From NCBI GenBank assembly GCA_011523055.1, contig WTHQ01000039.1, positions 61,861 through 125,860 on the forward strand: a stretch of DNA of 64,000 nucleotides, written 5' to 3'. Below, in pieces: positions 24,507 through 32,910 of the stretch (the stretch's first letter is position 1; each line of letters begins with the position of its first letter). Below the pieces are notes generated by a model. The model was not told the DNA's origin. It did no database searches and saw only the letters and a list, made by a program, of their open reading frames with translations. This DNA is from Methanobacteriota archaeon. GTDB taxonomy: Archaea > Thermoplasmatota > Poseidoniia > Poseidoniales > Thalassarchaeaceae. The position numbers and the translations under genes were made by a program.

Positions 24507-26780
24507 GTGATCGAGTCGCTGCCACCCCATCTGAAAGAGAGGTGCTCCCTTCGAAGAAGAATCCCATGCGACAATCCTAGGTTTGTTCTCCATTGGATCA
24601 GGATGGCATATAGATTTCAAGAAAACCCAACATTCGACATTGCTCGATTCATCGCACATCAAGAAGGGCTGCCCCTGTTAGTGTATCATGGAATTGACGA
24701 GAGGTACCCCCACGCATCCTATCGTCATCACAAGTTTTTGTTAGAGGGATCAAGGGATCTGGAACAAGACGCCGCCGACCTAGGCGTGGATTACTTTCTA
24801 CACGTGTCCAGGCGTGGCCACAGGCAGCCAGCGTTGAGATTGCTCGCAGAAAAGGCCGCGGTCATAGTCACCGACCTCGTAGATCTAGAGCCATGGTCGG
24901 CATGGACTGAAAATGTGGCCAAAGAACGTACCTTGATCGAAGTTGATGCTCACTGCGTCCTACCTAGGCAGGTGTTCGGTCGATCGGTAGATCGACCATT
25001 CAAATTCAAGAATGCCACAAAACGGCTAATCAATGCGAGGAAGGGGCTGGCTTGGCCAGAGGTTAATTTGCCGATCAAAAGACTCCAGGACAAAGCTCTG
25101 CTCCCATTCGTTCCTGTATCGGCTACTACAGAGCTTGAGAAGGACGGTGGAATCTCATTGCTCTCACAATGCGATATTGACCCGACGGTCGTGCCTGTAA
25201 CGGATGTCTGCGGTGGTAGTAAATTCGCAAATTTGAGATGGAAGAATTATGTTGGGGACGGTTTGAGAAGTTATCACAGGACTCGAAATGATGCGTCAAA
25301 TAGAGAGGGAGTTAGTGGGTTGTCCCCTTGGCTGCACTATGGTATGATCGCAGCTACGAAGCTCGTCAGAGAAGCTGATGAAATTGGCGGAAAGGGAGCG
25401 GAAAAATTCCTGGATGAAATGCTCCTTTTCAGAGAGCACGCATATCACCATTGTCATGCCCTTGAATCGCCGGGAGATTGGAGCGCACTACCCGAGTGGG
25501 CTCGGATATCATGGGCTGACCGGATTGATGTTCCCCTGACGAAGGCAGAGAGTGAGTTAGAATCAGGTGCGACTGGTGACTTATTGTGGGACTCTGCCCA
25601 GATTGGTCTTGTTCGTCATGGAGTCATGCACAACAACGTGAGGATGACCTGGGGGAAGGGGGCTGCGAGATGGATACAGAACCCTGAGTCTGCCATGAGG
25701 ATAACCCAATCACTCAACGACAGGTATGCACTAGATGGAAGGGACCCGAACTCGATCGCAGGAGTATTGTGGTGCTTTGGCCTATTCGATCGACCTTTCG
25801 ACCCCCCGTCCGACCACATGGGAAGGGTGAGGCGACGTAGCACGGAGGCTCATGCGTTAAGGCTCGACATGGGTCGGTACCTGGACTGGGTGAAGTCCCC
25901 ATCCAACGGGGGGTTGATGGACGTGGGAATTGTGGGTTCTGGGATTTCTGGGATGTTTGCTGCTCAATTGCTATCGCTTCTAGGCCACAGAGTTTCACTT
26001 TACGACAAGGGTTGGAGGCCAAGTGGAAGATTGGCGTACAGACAATCAGGTGAAGGGTCAAATTTCAGCATCGGATCCCTGAGAATGGACGGTTACAGGG
26101 ATTGGATGAATAGATTCCAATGGAATTTGGATGATTCTAATGGGTCATTCAGTGATTTCCTCGATAGGCTCGCCATGGGATTGACGCCAAACTACAACAC
26201 CCACATAGAGAGTCTCCATGAGGTTGGAGATAGGGTTATTCTTAGAGGATCATCGAACAAGAGAGAGGTGGAATTCAATCACTCTAGGGTAATTGTTGCC
26301 CTACCCGTCGAACAGGCCATAGCGATAATTGGAGAAGGGGTCTTTTCCGGTGAGAGTGAGCCTCATTGGCTGGGCTGGGGCCCTGCCTCAGGGGTGCTCG
26401 ACGAACTACCTGAAGGGTGGTCGGCTCGTATTGTCGGAGAGGGCACCATCGAAATCAGGTTGGATCCGGTTACCACTGGGGTTCACCTAGACAAGAGCAA
26501 GGAGGAGATGGCCCGCATTATTCCTGCAAGGGCAGGACTTAGCCCAGAGGGTTGGTCATCACACCTGTGGAGATATGGTCGCCCGGTCTCTGGGCCTGCT
26601 GGGGTAGTACACCACAGCCGGGCTACTTTCATCGGGGATGCCTTTGGAACACCGCTTGGTACGATAGGGGCTGCGCTAGATTCAGCGGCCAGGGCCGTCG
26701 CGGATCTCCACTTAAATGAAGGGTGGAGCGTACAGGGAGTGGCTGTCAGGGAGCGGCAATCCAATCTAAAAGAATGGTAG
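24507..26780 (+). CDS. phr: Photolyase fused to renalase-like FAD oxidoreductase
   Basis: A 757-residue two-domain flavoprotein. Residues 1 to about 455 resemble class II DNA photolyase: NPRFVLHWIRMAYRFQENP, PLLVYHGIDERYP, the FAD-binding SGLSPWLHYGMIAATK, FREHAYHHC, MHNNVRMTWGK and DGRDPNSIAGVLWCFGLFDRPF. From Met471 a second domain starts with DVGIVGSGISGMFAAQLL, a GxGxxG dinucleotide-binding fold, then SLYDKGWRPSGRLAYR, and ends with THIGDAFG-like FIGDAFGTPLGTIGAALDSA, as in renalase-type NAD(P)/FAD oxidoreductases. Light-driven repair of pyrimidine dimers is expected from the first part; the second may supply reduced flavin or deal with a cofactor. The frame begins with a GTG at 24507; the linker contains no stop. 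Confidence 0.9.
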   Translation: MIESLPPHLKERCSLRRRIPCDNPRFVLHWIRMAYRFQENPTFDIARFIAHQEGLPLLVYHGIDERYPHASYRHHKFLLEGSRDLEQDAADLGVDYFLHVSRRGHRQPALRLLAEKAAVIVTDLVDLEPWSAWTENVAKERTLIEVDAHCVLPRQVFGRSVDRPFKFKNATKRLINARKGLAWPEVNLPIKRLQDKALLPFVPVSATTELEKDGGISLLSQCDIDPTVVPVTDVCGGSKFANLRWKNYVGDGLRSYHRTRNDASNREGVSGLSPWLHYGMIAATKLVREADEIGGKGAEKFLDEMLLFREHAYHHCHALESPGDWSALPEWARISWADRIDVPLTKAESELESGATGDLLWDSAQIGLVRHGVMHNNVRMTWGKGAARWIQNPESAMRITQSLNDRYALDGRDPNSIAGVLWCFGLFDRPFDPPSDHMGRVRRRSTEAHALRLDMGRYLDWVKSPSNGGLMDVGIVGSGISGMFAAQLLSLLGHRVSLYDKGWRPSGRLAYRQSGEGSNFSIGSLRMDGYRDWMNRFQWNLDDSNGSFSDFLDRLAMGLTPNYNTHIESLHEVGDRVILRGSSNKREVEFNHSRVIVALPVEQAIAIIGEGVFSGESEPHWLGWGPASGVLDELPEGWSARIVGEGTIEIRLDPVTTGVHLDKSKEEMARIIPARAGLSPEGWSSHLWRYGRPVSGPAGVVHHSRATFIGDAFGTPLGTIGAALDSAARAVADLHLNEGWSVQGVAVRERQSNLKEW

Positions 26781-26793
26781 TGCGCCATAGGGC

Positions 26794-26801
26794 AATATAT
26801 T
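26794..26801 (+). promoter_or_regulatory. TATA box for the EamA transporter gene
   Basis: aatatatt is centred 27 bp upstream of a GTG at 26825, within 20 bp after the photolyase stop. It supports a separate leaderless transcript starting at that GTG. Confidence 0.5.
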
Positions 26802-26824
26802 GGTGTGGCCCTACACGGCAGAAC

Positions 26825-27757
26825 GTGAAGATCTCCCAGCGCGCCACGTTGATACTGTTCTTCGTAGCATTCATTTGGGGGTTGACCTTCATTTGGATGA
26901 AGCAGGCTCTGACAGCTGCTGATTCTATACTCACCGATGCAGATGGTCGCTGGGTGGCCATGCACTTTGTGGCGTTCAGATTCCTGATTGGATCTCTGTT
27001 CACAATACTCATTCTCCAATCATCCCGTTCTGGGTTCAATAATCCCGATGCTTGGAGAGGAGGGTTATGTCTGGGGGTGATATTGATTCTCGGCTTTTTG
27101 ATCCAGATGGTGGGTCTGACCGATGTCACCCCAGCCGTCTCTGCTTTCCTAACTAGCCTATACGTTGTTTTCACGGCGATAATCGGTCTTTCGATCGGTA
27201 GGCAGCGTCTGACTGTGTTCATGTGTCTTGGAGTTGTTCTAGCAACCTTCGGGGCAGGTTGGATTTCAGGGCCTCCTCGAGTGGAGTTCGGGATGGGAGA
27301 ATGGCTGACTGTCGTGAGTGGCTTCCTCTTTGCCCTACACATCATAGTGACGGATAGAGTTACGAGGGTCGTTGATCCAATTCAATCGACTGGCACCATG
27401 ATGGTGACTGTGATGGGGCTGGCTTTCCTTATCCTTGTGACAGACCCGATGGGATATGGAGGCCCTGCCTCTGCTGGAGATGCAGTGACCTTACTCAGGG
27501 ATATGGGATATCTAATTCCACTTGCGCTTTGTGGCTTCTTCGGGTCCTTTGTTGCATTAGCCGCACTTATGAGGTACCAGAAGGAGATCACGCCCGTCAG
27601 AGCTGCGCTGGTGTATGCTTTCGAGCCAGTTTGGGCTGCAGTCATCAGTCTGGCCATGGGACTTGAGGGCGATCCTAGTATCTGGCTATTCATTGGAGCT
27701 GGGTCGTTGTTGTTAGGTAACCTAATTATTGAGCTGGAGCCTAGCAACGTCACGTGA
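26825..27757 (+). CDS. EamA/DMT family transporter
   Basis: A 310-residue membrane protein with about ten transmembrane helices and two EamA repeats. The first helix FFVAFIWGLTFIWMKQAL, PAVSAFLTSLYVVFTAIIGL, and in the second half PVRAALVYAFEPVWAAVISLAMGLE are characteristic. The substrate is unknown. The frame is open back to 26723 and has an ATG at 26774 overlapping the photolyase stop, but the GTG at 26825 is favoured because the TATA box lies 27 bp upstream and it directly precedes the first helix. It overlaps the MOSC start by 4 bases. Confidence 0.88.
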   Translation: MKISQRATLILFFVAFIWGLTFIWMKQALTAADSILTDADGRWVAMHFVAFRFLIGSLFTILILQSSRSGFNNPDAWRGGLCLGVILILGFLIQMVGLTDVTPAVSAFLTSLYVVFTAIIGLSIGRQRLTVFMCLGVVLATFGAGWISGPPRVEFGMGEWLTVVSGFLFALHIIVTDRVTRVVDPIQSTGTMMVTVMGLAFLILVTDPMGYGGPASAGDAVTLLRDMGYLIPLALCGFFGSFVALAALMRYQKEITPVRAALVYAFEPVWAAVISLAMGLEGDPSIWLFIGAGSLLLGNLIIELEPSNVT

Positions 27758-28227
27758 GCGGAACTATCGTATCCATCAACCTGAGCGAGGAGGGGGGAGT
27801 TCCCAAGTTACCGGTAACAAAGGCCACTGTGGGCTTCCAAGGGATAGTAGGAGACTACAACTGGTTCAGGGTGAACAAGCGAAACATGGACCCAGGTAGA
27901 GCAGTGAGCTTGTACTCCCATGAGAGGATCGTCGCCCTGAGAGAAGAGGGGCACCCTATCGAGATTGGCTCGAGTGGGGAGAATCTTACAGTCGAGGGGA
28001 TTCCTTGGGACGTGCTTGAGGTTGGGACTCAACTAAGAGTGGGGGGAGTCTTGCTAGAATTGAGCGAGCCGTGCGCCCCTTGTGGAAAAATAAGTGGATC
28101 TTTCATAGAGGGGGGCTTCTCCCGTATCGACCACGCCAAGGAAACAGGATGGTCTAGGTGGCTCGCTAGAGTTATTGAACCGGGTGTCTTGGAAGTAGGG
28201 GATTGGATCAGAATTCAAAATGCGTGA
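27754..28227 (+). CDS. MOSC domain protein
   Basis: A 157-residue single MOSC domain, related to the C-terminal domain of molybdenum cofactor sulfurase and to YiiM. Visible elements are the N-terminal IVSINLSEEGGVPK, the GFQGIVGDYN turn, AVSLYSHERI, the loop GENLTVEGI and the sulfur-binding Cys in ELSEPCAPCGKI. It may carry sulfur or bind molybdenum cofactor and reduce N-hydroxylated compounds. The GTG start overlaps the transporter stop (GTGA), so the two are co-translated. MoeA near 62 kb shows that the organism makes the cofactor. Confidence 0.88.
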   Translation: MSGTIVSINLSEEGGVPKLPVTKATVGFQGIVGDYNWFRVNKRNMDPGRAVSLYSHERIVALREEGHPIEIGSSGENLTVEGIPWDVLEVGTQLRVGGVLLELSEPCAPCGKISGSFIEGGFSRIDHAKETGWSRWLARVIEPGVLEVGDWIRIQNA

Positions 28228-28268
28228 TTCGCCATCGTGAAATACAATGTTGGATTCGGATGTGCTAG

Positions 28269-28353
28269 GCAGAGGTACCCGAGCGGTCAAAGGGGCTGGG
28301 ATGAGGTCCCAGTGCGTAGTGCTTCGCAGGTTCGAATCCTGTCCTCTGCACCA
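28269..28353 (+). tRNA. tRNA-Leu (anticodon GAG)
   Basis: Acceptor stem GCAGAGG pairs with CCTCTGC, followed by discriminator A and an encoded CCA. The anticodon arm is CTGGG-ATGAGGT-CCCAG, giving anticodon GAG for CUC/CUU. A long variable arm (about 28312-28327) and the T arm with loop TTCGAAT are present, as expected for a class II leucine tRNA. aatacaatg at 28241-28249, about 25 bp upstream, may be its TATA box. No intron is seen. Confidence 0.96.
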
Positions 28354-28394
28354 TTCAACTCTGAATAATTGCTAGAATGAGCCCGTGTCGGCCA

Positions 28395-28404
28395 TTAATT
28401 TATT
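28395..28404 (+). promoter_or_regulatory. TATA box for the Cys-rich surface protein gene
   Basis: taatttattt is centred about 28 bp upstream of the ATG at 28428, supporting a leaderless start there rather than at 28377. Confidence 0.5.
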
Positions 28405-28427
28405 TGTGGATTGCCAAAGGAATCAAC

Positions 28428-30671
28428 ATGCGCGGAGTCACTTCCATTTCGATCACATTACTGATTATTGCCTCGTCAATAGCAGGGTGCATCGAAACAC
28501 TGGAGGAAGTCACTGAGGTATTGGGATGCACGGACGAAGGCGCTGATAATTTCGATGCTGACGCTACATCTGGACTTGAGGAACTGTGTCTCTATCTCGA
28601 GAACGAGGTTCGGTTTATTGCTGCGATGACTGATGCCATGGCAGCGGACCCTTCGAGCTACCTGCTCGATCCAACCAGTGGCGTATCAGGGGTGCGATAC
28701 AGCATGTCGATGGATGGGGTCGATGCAGAGTCTGGCATGTCTGTTTCAATGGAGCTTCTGTCGGTTATCATGGTGGACTTAGAGTCACAGTCGATGTACA
28801 ACCGAAGCAGGGTGTCTTACATGGGAGTGATAGACGTCGACACTGAGATCGTCATGAGTGGTACTGACATAATGGTGACCAATAGTTTGGGCGGTCCAAT
28901 GGCCTCTGAGTTAGGCGAGTCTGGTTCGATGAGTTCGATTAGCAGAGACATGACTCCGAACCTTGAGGAGGCCGTGAGGGTTGCTTCAATGGGCTTCTCA
29001 TCCATTATGGCTATGGAGGGTATGATGGTGCCCGGGGGGATGGGCTCCGACGAAGATATTGATCACCGAGATGATTCCGATGAGTCTGACGATGAGGAAC
29101 CCGGCTGGGAGGACTTCGAACCATATTGCTATGATAGAGATGGTGAAATGGTGGTTCAGACGTGGGATTCTGACGATAGTCAACAGACCATGGAGCGGGA
29201 TTGCTGGGAGATGGGTTATGAGTGGGTCTACTCTGAGGAAAAGGAAGACGACTTGCATGAAGACTACGATTCAGTGCCTACGGAGGGAATGCTTCCTGAG
29301 GGTGCCAGTGTGGTAATTTCCCATGACCCTGAAGCTGGTCTGCAGTCTATGTTCGCTAACAGCACAGATGAAAATGGTGTGATGACCATGGTCATACGTC
29401 TCCATGTGGATGGTTCCTTCCACTCCTATGACATGACAGTAGACGGTCACGATGCGGATATTTCAATGTCCTTCGCCTATCTATCTACTGATGTGATCTC
29501 AATACCAGAAATTGACCCCACGATGGACAGGACGGCGACTCCGATCTTCACAGAGGTCGAGACCATGATGGTCTGTGATGACGGGGGCCTCGTGCCCGAA
29601 TGGTCGGTCATGGATGGGTGGGAAGACTGCGAGGATGGCTCAGACGAGCCGTATGAGGAGTCTACGGATGATGACAACAGCGCCATTGAAGCAAATGACT
29701 TGCATTGGGAGTCGTATCTTGGCGGGTATTGTGAATGGGAGGGCAACCCAGACGACGTCGACGAGGACAGGTGGTCCTGTGAGAGGGACATATCCCTTTC
29801 AGACTGGCATAACTGGTGGTACTACTGTGAGATCCACGACATGGATTGGTTCTGTACGGATGAATACGGACAAGATCCAGCCTACGAGTTCTCAGCGAAT
29901 AGTGGGAACTACAACGAAAGCAATGCCTCGGAGGAGGATCCAAGTTATGTGGATGGCATCAATTGGGAGTTGTACCCCCGTGGGCACTGTGAATGGGAGG
30001 GCAACCCAGATGACGTCGACGAGGACAGGTGGTCCTGCAAAGCAGCAGAGTGGGATAACTGGTGGTACTACTGTGAGAACCACGATGAGGATTGGTTCTG
30101 TACGGATGGCTACGGGCAGGACCCCGATCACGAGTACTCAGCAGACAACGACAATTACGATGCAGTCGATCATGATGATGAGGAGATTTGCATCTCAGAG
30201 GGTGAGGATGGTGTAGTTCACTACGACTGTGACGAAGACGAGGGCGATTGGAGATACCCTGTAATCATGCATGCTCATATTGTAAATCAGGTCTACAATG
30301 CCCCGATCACTGACTTCGAGCTTCGAGTTCTGGACTGCTCGGAGGATGATCCAGGTGATGACTCGGACCCAGAATGGGATGATTGCTTGGTGATGATGGC
30401 CTTCCCGCTCAACGGGGGGGAGATCGACAACGTAACAGTAGAGTACCTGGATAACGATGGCGATGGCATGGTATCGAGCGGCGACGCATCTGTCGTGAGT
30501 TACCCCTCCGATTTCGCTCATGGCTATGAGATTCAGCCATACGACACCTGGGCAGAGGAGTACTCCGCGGACTCGGCGCTCATAGGACCAGAGTTGCCTG
30601 GATTCGGTGCTTTCCTATCACTCATAGGGCTCCTTGGAGCCGCATTGATTGGACGACGTCAAGAGGCATGA
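28428..30671 (+). CDS. Large acidic Cys-rich surface lipoprotein with PGF-CTERM anchor
   Basis: A 747-residue exported protein. The N-terminus is a lipoprotein signal (hydrophobic stretch ending IASSIAGC), and the C-terminus is LPGF followed by a transmembrane helix and GRRQEA, the PGF-CTERM signal recognised by archaeosortase. The mature chain is very acidic, as in halophilic or marine surface proteins. Residues about 379-408 resemble an LDL-receptor class A module (C-D-D-G, W-E-D-C-E-D-G-S-D-E). Two Cys/Trp-rich repeats of about 75 residues follow, each with EWEGNPDDVDEDRWSC and NWWYYCE and DWFCTD. An internal Met-rich region precedes. Function is unknown; binding of a ligand or metal is plausible. 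The start follows the TATA box; an in-frame start at 28377 would precede the signal peptide awkwardly. Confidence 0.85.
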   Translation: MRGVTSISITLLIIASSIAGCIETLEEVTEVLGCTDEGADNFDADATSGLEELCLYLENEVRFIAAMTDAMAADPSSYLLDPTSGVSGVRYSMSMDGVDAESGMSVSMELLSVIMVDLESQSMYNRSRVSYMGVIDVDTEIVMSGTDIMVTNSLGGPMASELGESGSMSSISRDMTPNLEEAVRVASMGFSSIMAMEGMMVPGGMGSDEDIDHRDDSDESDDEEPGWEDFEPYCYDRDGEMVVQTWDSDDSQQTMERDCWEMGYEWVYSEEKEDDLHEDYDSVPTEGMLPEGASVVISHDPEAGLQSMFANSTDENGVMTMVIRLHVDGSFHSYDMTVDGHDADISMSFAYLSTDVISIPEIDPTMDRTATPIFTEVETMMVCDDGGLVPEWSVMDGWEDCEDGSDEPYEESTDDDNSAIEANDLHWESYLGGYCEWEGNPDDVDEDRWSCERDISLSDWHNWWYYCEIHDMDWFCTDEYGQDPAYEFSANSGNYNESNASEEDPSYVDGINWELYPRGHCEWEGNPDDVDEDRWSCKAAEWDNWWYYCENHDEDWFCTDGYGQDPDHEYSADNDNYDAVDHDDEEICISEGEDGVVHYDCDEDEGDWRYPVIMHAHIVNQVYNAPITDFELRVLDCSEDDPGDDSDPEWDDCLVMMAFPLNGGEIDNVTVEYLDNDGDGMVSSGDASVVSYPSDFAHGYEIQPYDTWAEEYSADSALIGPELPGFGAFLSLIGLLGAALIGRRQEA
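29730..30130 (+). repeat. Two-copy in-frame duplication
   Basis: tgtgaatgggagggcaaccc begins at 29730 and again at 29988, followed in each copy by nearly identical DNA through the segment encoding NWWYYC and DWFCTD. The offset is 258 bp. Few silent differences between copies imply a recent duplication or gene conversion within the surface-protein gene. Confidence 0.85.
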
Positions 30672-30713
30672 TCAAGCGATAGGTTGACGTTGTGTGTTTG
30701 TTTTGGCGTCAAC

Positions 30714-31070
30714 ATGTCCATGACGCAACTCATCGGTAAGGGCCTGTTGGCCGGAAGCATTGTAGTAGCTGCCAGTGAAATCGCGAAGAGGTCGGCATTG
30801 TTTGGTGCCCTGGTCGTCTCACTACCGCTCACGAGCATCCTTGCGATGGTGGCCCTCTTCCAGGACACTCGCGATGCTGATCTAGTGGCTGACTTCGCGG
30901 AGTCAATTATCTGGCTGGTTATACCTTCGCTGGTTCTATTCGTGGTGCTCCCAATAATGATCAGAAGGGGTTGGAGCTTCGAGGTATCTCTCCTCGCAGG
31001 CGTAATAGCGACCATGGCCGCCTATGCGTTGGGAGTCTGGTCGGCTCAATCGATAAGCGGGTTAGATTGA
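30714..31070 (+). CDS. DUF3147-like small membrane protein
   Basis: A 118-residue protein with about four transmembrane helices; KGLLAGSIVVAASEIAKRSALFGALVVSLPLTSILAMVALFQDT matches in pattern the DUF3147 family, followed by SIIWLVIPSLVLFVVLPIMIRRGW and a last helix. Function is unknown. The ATG at 30714 is preferred over an earlier frame start at 30684. It lies 42 bp downstream of the surface-protein stop. Confidence 0.7.
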   Translation: MSMTQLIGKGLLAGSIVVAASEIAKRSALFGALVVSLPLTSILAMVALFQDTRDADLVADFAESIIWLVIPSLVLFVVLPIMIRRGWSFEVSLLAGVIATMAAYALGVWSAQSISGLD

Positions 31071-31085
31071 ACAAATTTTGGTATT

Positions 31086-31421
31086 TTATGTCAACTTAAA
31101 CTGTTGAGGGCGTAGCATCTTGGACATTACCTCAAACCCCCCCAATGCCAACCCTACCAACAGTAGGATTGCGCCACAGCATACCCAGTCTAGGCTTCCC
31201 AACAACATAGTTATGACTCCGATGATCGATAATGCAAGCGCAACTGAGCCTAGGCTTCCCGAATTTTCCCTAATGCCAGTGGAAACTACAATCGTAGGGG
31301 GAGGAGCGTCACTCTTCGCCAACGATCCGTATCGTGCTAGCTCTTGGTGGTGGTGACAATAGCCTGTCTCCCTGAACTCCAAAGCCCTACATGACGGTTC
31401 GGCGCAGTTCCTTTCTCCCAT
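31086..31421 (-). CDS. Small membrane protein with N-terminal Cys/His motif
   Basis: A 111-residue protein. Residues 6-25 hold C-x4-C-x10-C-H-H-H (CAEPSC then TGYCHHH), a probable small zinc site resembling short Cys-Cys-Cys-His motifs found in some phage and archaeal proteins. Two transmembrane segments follow: GSVALALSIIGVITMLLGSL and VCCGAILLLVGLALGGFEV. The protein at 46315-46653 has the same Cys/His spacing, there after its membrane helix. Function is unknown. Confidence 0.6.
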   Translation of the reverse strand: MGERNCAEPSCRALEFRETGYCHHHQELARYGSLAKSDAPPPTIVVSTGIRENSGSLGSVALALSIIGVITMLLGSLDWVCCGAILLLVGLALGGFEVMSKMLRPQQFKLT

Positions 31422-31462
31422 GGGTATCCATTAGGGGATCGAATATAGAGGGATTCGGCAAA

Positions 31463-31894
31463 TCATTCCTCGAATACTTCAATCTCGACATTCTTTGTAA
31501 CCAAGTCGCTGAATTTATTCGTATACCTCGTGGCTCTGACCACGTGGTTGTCGATCCAATGATAATTCCCTCCCCTTGGTTTTCCCATCAGTAGGGTGTG
31601 ATAGTGAAAGCCCTTCTGGGAAAGCCATCGTTCTGTTACATCTCTGTGTTCTTCTGTCCTGGCAGTGAAAAAACAGATCCTGTGGCCTTGGTCATACCAC
31701 GAGTTGATTGTCTTGATTGCGTCTGGGAACGCCTCTGCGGTGGCCATTCTCTCGGGCTCTTCGTTGGGAATGTCTTCTCCAACGGTCCCATCTATGTCAA
31801 TAAGGTAGTTCTTGATCCCCTTCGGAAGCGCCGGGCTAACTCTTTGACCATCAGCCTGTGTTTTATCGACAAGGTTGCCCACATGGCCTTCCAC
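31463..31894 (-). CDS. HAD-like phosphatase
   Basis: A 143-residue minimal HAD-fold protein. Motif I is YLIDIDGTVGED (two Asp), motif II is ICFFTARTEEHRD (Thr), and later LLMGKPRGGNYHWIDNHVV supplies the Lys and acidic motif region. It has no large cap domain, so it probably acts on a bulky phosphorylated substrate or nucleic-acid end. The start is a GTG at 31894 because a stop lies seven codons upstream in frame. Neighbouring genes give no clear pathway. Confidence 0.75.
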   Translation of the reverse strand: MEGHVGNLVDKTQADGQRVSPALPKGIKNYLIDIDGTVGEDIPNEEPERMATAEAFPDAIKTINSWYDQGHRICFFTARTEEHRDVTERWLSQKGFHYHTLLMGKPRGGNYHWIDNHVVRATRYTNKFSDLVTKNVEIEVFEE

Positions 31895-32008
31895 GTACTC
31901 GACTCTATCATCATTTCACACGAGAAGGTGGAATAACTGTTTTTCAGGAATTTCTTTCCGGATTCCGAACAATTAACACTGCAACCCCTCCGGCTAAGGA
32001 AGAGAAGC

Positions 32009-32803
32009 ATGGGAGGGAGCCACAACCGAACCAAGCAGTCTGCGATAGTTCGTGGTGTCTCAAAGGACTTTGCCACAGCTATCTCAACCTATTTTGGTAC
32101 TAGGACACCGGATTTTGAATCTGCATCCGGATCCCATGCTTCCTATGTCGCCGCACTCAGGGCGCATGGCACCGAAGTCGAGGTGCTTCCCGAACTCAAG
32201 GGCCACCCGGATTGCTGCTTCGTGGAAGACACCGCAGTGGTGATTGATGATACTGCCATAATCCTAGCACCTGGGCATCCCAACAGAATTGGAGAGGTTG
32301 AGACAGTTGCTAGTCACCTCTCGAAAACGATGGATATCATGAGGCTAGATGGAGGGACTGTAGATGGTGGAGATATTGTTTTCATGGACGACGCTTTCCT
32401 CATTGGCAGGTCTACGAGAACAAACGACGAGGGAATAGATTCCCTGTCGAGCATAATCAAGGGTCATGATTACAACGTGGAGGTTGTTGACGTGCCCAAA
32501 TCCACACTCCACCTGACCACGGTGTGCTCGTCGCCGAGAGATGGTACGATCGTATATTCAGAGAGGGATCTCGATGTAACGGACATCAAAGGATTTGCAG
32601 AGGAGCTGATCGGCGTGCCAGCAGACGAGGCATATGCTGCGAACACTCTTGGATATCCCGATGATCGAGTCATTATTGCATCAGGGTTCCCCGAAACAAG
32701 GAAGAGGCTGCTAGATTCGAGTTTCTCGATAACCTCAGTTGACATGGAGCCAATAATGCAAGCGGATGGGTCGTTAACGTGCCTTTCTGTGTTCACAAAT
32801 TGA
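32009..32803 (+). CDS. Dimethylarginine dimethylaminohydrolase family protein
   Basis: A 264-residue amidinotransferase-fold enzyme. It shows HPDCCFVEDTAVV, LAPGHPNRIGEV, RLDGGTVDGGDI, STLHLTTVC and the C-terminal catalytic Cys in DGSLTCLSV, in the order seen in DDAH. It should hydrolyse N-omega-methylated arginine to citrulline plus methylamine, or a related guanidino compound. No arginine-catabolism partner is adjacent. The start is an ATG at 32009. A hairpin (gttag / ctaac) with a T-run lies near 32850-32870 after the gene and may mark its 3' end. Confidence 0.9.
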   Translation: MGGSHNRTKQSAIVRGVSKDFATAISTYFGTRTPDFESASGSHASYVAALRAHGTEVEVLPELKGHPDCCFVEDTAVVIDDTAIILAPGHPNRIGEVETVASHLSKTMDIMRLDGGTVDGGDIVFMDDAFLIGRSTRTNDEGIDSLSSIIKGHDYNVEVVDVPKSTLHLTTVCSSPRDGTIVYSERDLDVTDIKGFAEELIGVPADEAYAANTLGYPDDRVIIASGFPETRKRLLDSSFSITSVDMEPIMQADGSLTCLSVFTN

Positions 32804-32910
32804 AGCTCTATGCGGTACAACTTGCTTCAGAGTCCTCGATAGTATTCAGTTGAAATGTTAGAATTTTTTCCTAACGGTATCTTTGAACGATAGTAGCGGT
32901 ACTGGTCAAC

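Noticed and set aside
31792..32076. Minus-strand open frame of 94 codons
   Set aside because: It overlaps the HAD phosphatase start and the DDAH gene in another frame and shows no protein-like pattern.
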